From a virus, in IMG/VR virus record IMGVR_UViG_3300033145_002061, positions 1 through 35,168 of that record: DNA of 35,168 bases; one strand, written 5' to 3'. Below, piece after piece: positions 29,344-35,168 of this stretch. Under the pieces are notes generated by a model, which made no database searches, was not told where the DNA came from, and saw only the letters and a program-made list of their open reading frames with translations. How positions within the stretch are numbered: the stretch's first letter is position 1; every line of letters begins with the position of its first letter. The position numbers and the translations under genes are program-made.

Positions 29344-29988
29344 ATGCCTGGTATGCAGTGGTTAGGTAGTATGCCAAGAGACGATAATAACATATCATCG
29401 TTAGGGAGAGCTATGGAGAAGGGGACAGAAGGCTTTACTGCTGGAATGGCGGGAGCTGAGAAGAGAAGGGTTACAAGAGGAGTTGAGGCTAGGGAAGAGA
29501 AGCGTATAGGGATACAGGAGCAACAACTTAAGAAGCAGCTTGAAACCATAGACTACGAGAAGAAGAGGGATGCAGCGAACATGGTTATATCAGTCGCTAA
29601 AACTCTAAGACCTGAGGCAGCTGAGGAATTCATTAACAAGGGAGAGATAAAGGCGTTGTTTGAAGACCTTAAATGGCCTCTCCCCACCGGTTTACATGGA
29701 GAGGTAGACTTTAAGGAAGCCGCTCAAGAAGCTGTAATGAAAGGGGAACCTCTACCTGGTTTGACTATGGAAGAGACGAAGAAGAAGGCTAGTGTTTATA
29801 TTAAGCCTGATAAACCTCCTAAGATAACTGCAGCAGATGTTAAGGGAACACCTTGGAGTATGGCGGATATAGTACCTTGGCGTGAGAGCGAGAAGGAGAA
29901 GATGGAGAGGTTGAGGAAGGAACAGTTTAGGGGTGCCACATTCCGAGGGATGGAGAGTGACCCACTCAACGCTAGAGGGAGAAGATAA
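29344..29988 (+). CDS. internal virion protein candidate (214 aa)
   Basis: Starts with a Gly/Met-rich segment, then a long charged helical or coiled-coil stretch (about 45-75, including EQQLKKQLETIDYEKKRD). Later part is Pro/Lys-rich. It lies between two probable ejection proteins and overlaps the large one by a base. No family recognised; assignment by context. Confidence 0.5.
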   Translation: MPGMQWLGSMPRDDNNISSLGRAMEKGTEGFTAGMAGAEKRRVTRGVEAREEKRIGIQEQQLKKQLETIDYEKKRDAANMVISVAKTLRPEAAEEFINKGEIKALFEDLKWPLPTGLHGEVDFKEAAQEAVMKGEPLPGLTMEETKKKASVYIKPDKPPKITAADVKGTPWSMADIVPWRESEKEKMERLRKEQFRGATFRGMESDPLNARGRR

Positions 29989-32900
29989 TGGCTGAAGAGT
30001 CTTATATTGAGAAGTATAAACCAAAGGATGCCGGACGATATGTCAGTAAGTTCGACCCCCGTCGTGTCCTTCCTCAATACACTTATCGTCAAGAAGTGGA
30101 GACTCAATCCGACGTAGGAAGAGCGGGAGCTGACTATTACTACAGGACTAATCTAGATGAGAGTGAAGCTAGAGAGAAGGTTAATATAGTGAGTGACCCC
30201 CATCCGGTTGTTAGAAATTTGAGGAAGAAGTTCGATATGTACGACGACATGGATGATGAAGCATTCATGGATGCAGTCACAATTAAATATCCAGAATACA
30301 ATGACGTCTTAAGTGATGTGAAGAAGAGGAAGCAAAGACTCTACCATAAAATAGACTTAATTGAGTTTAAGAAGAGTATTGGGGTAGGGTTAAATGCGGA
30401 TGAAGCCTTCATCAACCTAGTGGGTATACCAGAGGATAAAGGGAGGATTGGACAACAAGCGGTGTTAGGTTATGGTAATATGGCGTCGTTTGGTGCTCAG
30501 AACTTCATCCTTAATAAGTTAGGTTTCGACCAAACACGACCTACCTCTGGAGCGGAAGCAGTGGCTGCTGGAGCAGGTACCCTTGCTGGCTTCATCCAAT
30601 CCCCTATTGAGGTAAGCAAGAAGATACTCACTAACTTCCCTGGTCTTAATGCTATATTCGCTCCAATCAATGCATCCAGTCGTGCTCAGAAATTACTTAA
30701 ACCCCTCCTTCGCTCAGGCGCTGTCTTAGGTACGGCTGACTTATTGATGATACCTGAAGATGCATACAAGGAAGGGATGGTACAACCTGGTGAGAGGGTG
30801 AAGTCGTTTGGTGGAGGGTTTATGTTTGGCGCTGGATTGGGTAGTCTTGGTTACATACCTAATCGAGTTGCACGAATGGTTTCCTCATCCATCTTCTACG
30901 GCTTGCCATCTACCTTGCAAGAGGCAACCCTTGAAGAACAAGTGTTTCAATATGGGTTTGGTGCATACTCTGGCATTCATGGAACAAGGGAGATGATTAA
31001 GAGTGAGGACGCTATAAGGAAGACGATTGAGAAGGGGATTACTAATAAAGTAGGACAAGAACAACTACTCAAACAAGGGGAAGGTCTACTTAATGAACTA
31101 GAGACGATGATGAGGCAAGAGGGAGAACCTTACGCGTCGGTTGTGGATGCAGGGAAGAAGCAGTACACCCCTGTGTGGAAGGGGTGGAAGAAGGCAACCC
31201 TCAAGAATGTTAGTACTAGGTTAAAAGAGATAAGGAAGGACCCTAACTTCCCTCTCCGCAATGATAAGATAAGTAACTTAATGGAAGAACTTAAAGGGAA
31301 GAGGATAGCTGACCTCACAGATGCTCAACTCTATAATTTAAATGAGCATATCAAGCCGGAGAATACACCTCTCCCTCCCTCCCGTCAGTTCATCACCCGT
31401 CCCCCTTCACGTCCTGGAAGCGTTCAAGGTAAGCATTTAAGTATGTGGCACAACTTCTTCAGATTAGGGTATCAGTCGATGGAACATATGGGCTTTGGAG
31501 GGATGTTTGATGAAGGACTTACAAGCAACGTATTCAAGGGGGATGTTAAGTATAACGTGATGATGCTTAAGCAACGACAATTAACTAACACATGGAAGAA
31601 GCTGGTGGGGATGAACCCTGAAACTGCTCGTATGATGTTTCTCGCTAGGGATGGGAAACTTGATTTATCAACGATGGCTAAAAACCATCCTGAGTATACT
31701 AAACACCTGAAGGCGTCGAAGCAGATAGGGAGGTATACAGACATCATGTTGGAGTTGCAAAATAGGCATAGAGCGAAGTATGGGTTGGAGCCGATTAAAC
31801 CTGTGAAGGGAAATTACATAACCCACATCTTCGACCAGCTTCGTAACGCTACTAATAAAGAGAAGTATCCCTTTCCTGACTACTTAGCCGACATCATGGA
31901 GTTCATACCACCTAAACAAGCAAACCAACCATTCCTCAAGGCTAGGAGAGGTGCAAAGGGTTATCGAGAGAATATATGGGCAGCACTCGACGCATATGGT
32001 TACCGTGCAGCTGACTATGTAAGTGATGACTCCTTACGTCATGCCAACAGGATTACAAAGTGGTTAACGAAGGAGATGAATGTTAATTATAAACAAGGTA
32101 AGCAAAGTCCTATCGACTTGAAGGGTATTAAACAGAATGTGAGAGGTTGGGCTGATAGGTATTCGGGGAGACCAGGTAAGATTGATGGTTTCATCAAGGA
32201 TAGTGTTAAAAACCTTCCCTCCCCTCTAAATGCTTACCTTGGTAATTTGGAGAGGGTAAGTGGGATATGGAGAACTCTCTCATATACGGGAGCTATGGGA
32301 TGGAGACCTAAACTAGCCCTTCGTAACTTGGGACAGCACTCTCTCATCCTTGGAGAGGTAGGTACTAAACCCCTCTGGAAGGCAGTCACTACCCGAAACA
32401 GTGCGGAAGCTAGAGCCCTCCTTCAACACTCGGATGTGTTGAAGACGAGGGAGTTGGGGTTTGCACCTGAAGTCCCTTACGGTCTCACAAGTGATACGTT
32501 AGAGACACTAAGGAATAACGCATTCTTCATGTTCCGTAAAGCGGATAGGATAAATGTAGAGGATGCCTTCCTTGCAGGTTTCTATGAAGTGACGGGTGGA
32601 AAGGTGGTTAAGTCAGGTACTAACTTGTTTAAGAATGCGGTAAAAAGGGGTGATAGTGTAGCAGCTTTAACGCAGTACATGTACACCAAAGGTAATAGAG
32701 GACCGATATCGAATTTGTGGGGAATGTCAGCAAGTGCAGGGAAGTGGGCATCGATGTTCACTACCTGGCCCATCAATAAGGTGGAGTTAGATATAGCATG
32801 GTCACGAGAGGGACATAGACATAAGATGGTTAGGTACTTAGGTGTGGTAGGATTAGGTACGTTAGCTAGTGTTGCTAGTGGCGGGAAGTTTAGGTCTACA

Positions 32901-33095
32901 GCATACACAGGGTTTGGAGCGGAAACTGGAGTGGCAAGGAAGATACAAGATGGACTGTTAAGTTTAAGGTCTCTACCTCTAATCCCTCAACTTCTAGCTG
33001 GGAATGATGTTAGGAGAGCATTAGAAGATGATGAACTATGGAAGGTTATACTCTACGATGTCAGACAGAACGCGCCTATGTGGGAGAAGTTTTAA
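29988..33095 (+). CDS. large internal virion (ejection) protein, 1035 aa
   Basis: The largest gene of the window. Mostly charged helices with Gly/Ala-rich hydrophobic parts (FGGGFMFGAGLGSLGYIP in the first third; LGVVGLGTLASVASGG near the end), as in the large ejection proteins of short-tailed phages that form a channel through the host envelope. No lysozyme or transglycosylase motif was seen. Gene order (after nozzle and small ejection genes, last of the virion genes) supports this role. Confidence 0.6.
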   Translation: MAEESYIEKYKPKDAGRYVSKFDPRRVLPQYTYRQEVETQSDVGRAGADYYYRTNLDESEAREKVNIVSDPHPVVRNLRKKFDMYDDMDDEAFMDAVTIKYPEYNDVLSDVKKRKQRLYHKIDLIEFKKSIGVGLNADEAFINLVGIPEDKGRIGQQAVLGYGNMASFGAQNFILNKLGFDQTRPTSGAEAVAAGAGTLAGFIQSPIEVSKKILTNFPGLNAIFAPINASSRAQKLLKPLLRSGAVLGTADLLMIPEDAYKEGMVQPGERVKSFGGGFMFGAGLGSLGYIPNRVARMVSSSIFYGLPSTLQEATLEEQVFQYGFGAYSGIHGTREMIKSEDAIRKTIEKGITNKVGQEQLLKQGEGLLNELETMMRQEGEPYASVVDAGKKQYTPVWKGWKKATLKNVSTRLKEIRKDPNFPLRNDKISNLMEELKGKRIADLTDAQLYNLNEHIKPENTPLPPSRQFITRPPSRPGSVQGKHLSMWHNFFRLGYQSMEHMGFGGMFDEGLTSNVFKGDVKYNVMMLKQRQLTNTWKKLVGMNPETARMMFLARDGKLDLSTMAKNHPEYTKHLKASKQIGRYTDIMLELQNRHRAKYGLEPIKPVKGNYITHIFDQLRNATNKEKYPFPDYLADIMEFIPPKQANQPFLKARRGAKGYRENIWAALDAYGYRAADYVSDDSLRHANRITKWLTKEMNVNYKQGKQSPIDLKGIKQNVRGWADRYSGRPGKIDGFIKDSVKNLPSPLNAYLGNLERVSGIWRTLSYTGAMGWRPKLALRNLGQHSLILGEVGTKPLWKAVTTRNSAEARALLQHSDVLKTRELGFAPEVPYGLTSDTLETLRNNAFFMFRKADRINVEDAFLAGFYEVTGGKVVKSGTNLFKNAVKRGDSVAALTQYMYTKGNRGPISNLWGMSASAGKWASMFTTWPINKVELDIAWSREGHRHKMVRYLGVVGLGTLASVASGGKFRSTAYTGFGAETGVARKIQDGLLSLRSLPLIPQLLAGNDVRRALEDDELWKVILYDVRQNAPMWEKF

Positions 33096-34207
33096 TGAAG
33101 ATACTATTTATATCAAAACTAGGTAACTCCCTCCCCCTCGCTCAAAGAGTGCAAGAGGAAGGTCACTCCACCTTCTTCTTCATCGTAGATGAAAAGGCGA
33201 GAAGAGTTGGGAATGGTGTAGTTGACAAACCTAACCTCAACCTTCCAATAATCAACAAAGGTGGTCACCCAGTCCAAACCAACCTCAATCAACTTCTCTC
33301 CAAAGTATCCCCCGACTTCGTCATCTTCGACTCCACAGGATTAGGGAGGGTGGCAGATACCATAAGGAGTAACGGCACTCCCATTCTAGGTGGGTGTAGA
33401 TGGGCTGATGTGGCAGAGTTAGATAGAGACTATGGAAGGAAGTTGATGAAACAGGTTGGTATACTACCTCTCCCTTCTCCCCAACTTAAGAGTGAGGGTG
33501 TGGAAGTGGGATGTGAGATGTGGTGGAATGGACTTCACTCCACCATACACAGTGTGAGTTTCACCGACGCACGCTTCATGAACGACAGTATAGGACCGAA
33601 TGTGGGATGTGCAGGTACTGTAGTTAAGATGATACCCTACAAGTCGAAGTTGGTGAAGGAGGGAGTGGGAAGGATGGAGAGACTCCTTAAGAAGACTACC
33701 TACAGAGGTCCTATCAGTTTGGATATGTTTGTGACGGAAGGGAAGTTGTATGGGTTAAAGTTTACGGTTGGGTTTAACTACGACAACATTCAAGCGTTGT
33801 TGGTGATACATAAGGGTTCTATAACCGAACTATTGCATAGTGTGGTGAATAGTGGGAAGGATGATGGGGAGTTCACATCCGACTACGCCATCTCTGTTCG
33901 TTTAAGTATCCCTCCTTACCCTCACACCGACTTAGTTGAGGGAGTTAAAGTGAGTGGCGTTAACAGCAGTAATGAGAAACACGTGTGGTGGAGTGACATC
34001 ATGAGGGAGGGCGGGGAATTGGTGAGTGCAGGTGCATCTGGGGTTCCTCTTGTTGTAACGGCTAGAGGGAGAGATGTAGTGGAGTGTAGGAGACGCGTGT
34101 ATCGCACTGTTAACAACATAATTGTTAAGGATGTTCAGTACCGTACTGACATCGGAGACCGTGTGGTGAAGGATGAGAAGAAGTTGAAGTCATGGGGTTA
34201 CCTATAA
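33095..34207 (+). CDS. degenerate PurD-like (ATP-grasp family) protein (370 aa)
   Basis: ATG 33095 follows GGGAGAAGTTTTA and overlaps the previous stop. Residues 1-120 match the N-domain of phosphoribosylamine-glycine ligase: MKILFISKLGNSLPLAQRV, PDFVIFDSTGLGRVADTIRS, PILGGCRWADVAELDRDYG. Later SIGPNVGCAGTVV (165-177) and the end (VTARGRDVVECRRRVY, VQYRTDIGDR) match GPNTGGMG and the C-domain. Between residues 125 and 140 the ATP-binding lobe (usual KADGLAAGKG part) is missing. The usual E-Y-N-x-R-F-G-D-P-E-x-Q reads LKFTVGFNYDNIQ, so the metal ligands are gone. It is probably not an active ligase; a binding or structural role is possible. Confidence 0.7.
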   Translation: MKILFISKLGNSLPLAQRVQEEGHSTFFFIVDEKARRVGNGVVDKPNLNLPIINKGGHPVQTNLNQLLSKVSPDFVIFDSTGLGRVADTIRSNGTPILGGCRWADVAELDRDYGRKLMKQVGILPLPSPQLKSEGVEVGCEMWWNGLHSTIHSVSFTDARFMNDSIGPNVGCAGTVVKMIPYKSKLVKEGVGRMERLLKKTTYRGPISLDMFVTEGKLYGLKFTVGFNYDNIQALLVIHKGSITELLHSVVNSGKDDGEFTSDYAISVRLSIPPYPHTDLVEGVKVSGVNSSNEKHVWWSDIMREGGELVSAGASGVPLVVTARGRDVVECRRRVYRTVNNIIVKDVQYRTDIGDRVVKDEKKLKSWGYL

Positions 34208-34211
34208 CCTT

Positions 34212-34472
34212 TCATTCCGTACTCCTCAACTTACCTTGGTTATATGCTTCCTTAACATCATGATTGTAGTGGGATAATAATTCTTCTATCTCCTCTTTAG
34301 CCTTCAAGAGGTCGGCTTGGAGTTTGTTTCTTTCGTGTATAATAGACGCAAGACGAAGGTCTATATCCGAAGGCGGTTCACAATTAGATTCTGCTTCCAT
34401 AATGCGAGATATTAACTGCTTACAAAGAGCTGAATAGAGAGGATTCTCTTGTGTTTTCTTCAACCTCTCCAC
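34212..34472 (-). CDS. coiled-coil early protein, downstream part of an interrupted frame
   Basis: From GTG 34472 the frame gives 86 residues: ERLKKTQENPLYSALCKQ, LASIIHERNKLQADLLK and KAKEEIEELLSHYNHD, largely coiled coil. There is no ribosome site before this GTG. The same frame continues upstream through QVSDLQAEVERL to an amber codon at 34536-34538 and beyond to a well-placed ATG at 34577. So this is probably the main part of a longer gene with a stop near its start. Ends 5 bp from the convergent PurD-like gene. Confidence 0.6.
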   Translation of the reverse strand: MERLKKTQENPLYSALCKQLISRIMEAESNCEPPSDIDLRLASIIHERNKLQADLLKAKEEIEELLSHYNHDVKEAYNQGKLRSTE

Positions 34473-34577
34473 CTCTGCTTGGAGGTCTGATACCTGGTCT
34501 ATACGATAGTTAAATGCTTTTTGAAGGCTCTCTATCTATGCGTGCGTGTTATGATACTCCCTGTGGCTCTTATCCAT
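34473..34577 (-). pseudogene. upstream part of the interrupted gene, with in-frame amber
   Basis: ATG 34577 follows GGGGAGGTAGTT, a strong site that also contains the previous gene's stop. Thirteen codons (MDKSHREYHNTHA) are followed by TAG (34536-34538), then 21 more sense codons (IESLQKAFNYRIDQVSDLQA and onward) join the coiled-coil frame. TAG is a common stop elsewhere in this window, so recoding of the whole genome is unlikely. Confidence 0.55.
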
Positions 34578-34579
34578 AA

Positions 34580-34729
34580 CTACCTCCCCAACACATTATC
34601 TATTAAGTTAATCACCTTTACCAATCCTTCTCGGTCTTCAACTCCTAATGCTGTCTCCTCTTGCATCTGCCAGAGTTCATCATATATTGTATTCATTCTT
34701 TCTTCAAATGATTGGTCGCTCTTATCCAT
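34580..34729 (-). CDS. small early protein with duplicated 5' end (49 aa)
   Basis: 49 codons from ATG 34729 to TAG 34580-34582: DKSDQSFEERMNTIYDELW and following, acidic and helical, ending INLIDNVLGR. Its first 16 codons are an exact copy of the frame immediately upstream, part of a 50-bp tandem repeat. The start is in TAATG overlap with that copy's stop. Function unknown. Confidence 0.65.
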   Translation of the reverse strand: MDKSDQSFEERMNTIYDELWQMQEETALGVEDREGLVKVINLIDNVLGR

Positions 34730-34781
34730 TAATATATTGTATTCATTCTTTCTTCAAATGATTGGTCGCTCTTATCCATTA
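34682..34781. repeat. 50-bp perfect tandem duplication
   Basis: 34682-34731 and 34732-34781 are identical over 50 bases. It is the only long exact tandem repeat noticed in the window and it covers the start of a small minus-strand gene. Confidence 0.85.
34729..34779 (-). pseudogene. truncated 16-codon copy of the 5' end of the next gene
   Basis: ATG 34779, behind GGAGGCTACATA, begins 16 codons identical to the 49-residue gene, then TAA (34729-34731). It is the leftover half of a 50-bp duplication. It keeps the ribosome site, so the intact gene is now translated by reinitiation or its own weak site. Confidence 0.6.
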
Positions 34782-34809
34782 TGTAGCCTCCTTCCCCTAC
34801 AATTAGTTG

Positions 34810-34832
34810 GTAATTTCAATTATTGAACTTAC
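34810..34832. promoter_or_regulatory. palindromic box at the right end
   Basis: GTAATTTCAA and TTGAACTTAC with TTA between, identical to 29303-29325 though here the genes run on the minus strand. It contains the stop codon and last codons of the membrane-protein gene. Confidence 0.7.
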
Positions 34833-34950
34833 TAAATATACTCATAACCACTCCAACTACAACCATCCCCACCACACCAACAACCAAAATCCAAGCAAAC
34901 ATTACGGGTATACTTAAAATATACACCACTGTCTCACTTATGAAGTTCAT
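34816..34950 (-). CDS. small membrane protein (44 aa)
   Basis: 44 codons from ATG 34950, behind GGAGGTACAAG, to TGA 34816-34818. Residues 8-38 are hydrophobic (VVYILSIPVMFAWILVVGVV and onward), enough for one long or two short membrane spans. The last codons (SKFNN and stop) are supplied by the palindromic box. It overlaps the upstream gene's end by 17 bases. Possible membrane effector; not recognised. Confidence 0.65.
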   Translation of the reverse strand: MNFISETVVYILSIPVMFAWILVVGVVGMVVVGVVMSIFSKFNN

Positions 34951-35164
34951 CTTGTACCTCCTTCACATACGCTCTCCCCATCTTTCTCGTAGACTCAGAC
35001 ACTAAGTCACATCCGTACATAATAAATATATCACCATGTCTAGCATTCCACAACTCATCAGTCTCAGACATATTCTTACTTCCATAACCTTCGCCAAGAG
35101 CCCACCTCAAACATGCGTCAGTATCTTTAACACCTACCAAAAGCAGTTCCTCCCTTATCTTCAT
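34934..35164 (-). CDS. hypothetical early protein at the window edge (76 aa or longer)
   Basis: Reads KDTDACLRWALGEGYGSKN, ETDELWNARHGDIFIMYG, then a basic helix ending EVQDELHK. The ATG at 35164 is only four bases from the window end, so its ribosome site cannot be seen and the true start may lie outside. Not recognised. Confidence 0.6.
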   Translation of the reverse strand: MKIREELLLVGVKDTDACLRWALGEGYGSKNMSETDELWNARHGDIFIMYGCDLVSESTRKMGRAYVKEVQDELHK

Positions 35165-35168
35165 CGGG

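Noticed and set aside
34536-34538. Reassignment of TAG as a sense codon in this phage
   Set aside because: TAG ends many clearly bounded genes here (terL, coat, 7401-7631, 10553-10903, 23480-23701), often directly before the next ribosome site, so genome-wide recoding is unlikely.
1-35168. Window as a complete circular genome: joining the right end to the left keeps the ATPase frame open into the edge gene
   Set aside because: The joined product would lack Walker B and other ATPase motifs, and no DNA polymerase, helicase or primase is present. The one-in-three frame match looks accidental and the window is probably a fragment.

Overview
The window is about 35 kb of a short-tailed (podovirus-like) tailed-phage genome. 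The head and ejection genes run in one unbroken plus-strand series: small and large terminase, portal, scaffold, HK97-type coat, a beta-propeller nozzle-like tail protein and large internal virion proteins. No tape measure, sheath or tube gene was seen. Nothing identifies the host. Strong GGAGG ribosome sites, textbook sigma70-type promoters and Sec-type signal peptides show it is bacterial. No tRNA, integrase, CRISPR array or insertion sequence was found, and no lysogeny repressor was recognised.

Layout. Positions 1-6300 (minus strand) hold a tightly packed early operon of about 28 mostly tiny genes, many overlapping by ATGA, GTGA or TAATG. It includes a Cas4/RecB-like PD-(D/E)XK nuclease with a probable Fe-S cluster. 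At the window edge is the start of a Sak4/RecA-like P-loop ATPase. Positions 6300-8530 are a control region. It has one leftward and three rightward promoters, all with the same hexamers (TTGACA, 17 bp, TATACT), several palindromic boxes, an AT-only tract flanked by TTATGGA/TCCATAA repeats, and intrinsic terminators in two leaders. It carries only three small genes, one an HNH/zinc-finger protein. Positions 8535-34207 (plus strand) form the virion and lysis module. Positions 34212-35164 return to small minus-strand genes, so the two operons converge near 34210.

How it works together (inference). The leftward promoter drives recombination/replication and host-takeover genes. Intrinsic terminators lie between this promoter and its first gene, and between the last rightward promoter and terminase. 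This suggests both long operons depend on anti-termination or on read-through, as with the N and Q systems of lambda. A 23-bp near-palindrome (GTAATTTCAA, 3 bp, TTGAACTTAC) recurs between genes along the whole window, mostly in the same genome orientation whichever strand is transcribed. A related 20-bp form clusters near the promoters. This looks like one DNA-binding protein acting at many sites.

Most unusual content: the dispersed box network; a probable iteron-type origin; apparent complete absence of GATC in the window; three consecutive virion-module genes with secretion signals, two of them beta-helix-like; a protein made of EVPKFVEK-type repeats; a PurD-like protein that has lost the ATP-binding part of its ATP-grasp fold; and, at the right end, a 50-bp tandem duplication next to a gene interrupted by an in-frame amber codon. 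Family calls come from remembered motifs only; no database was searched.
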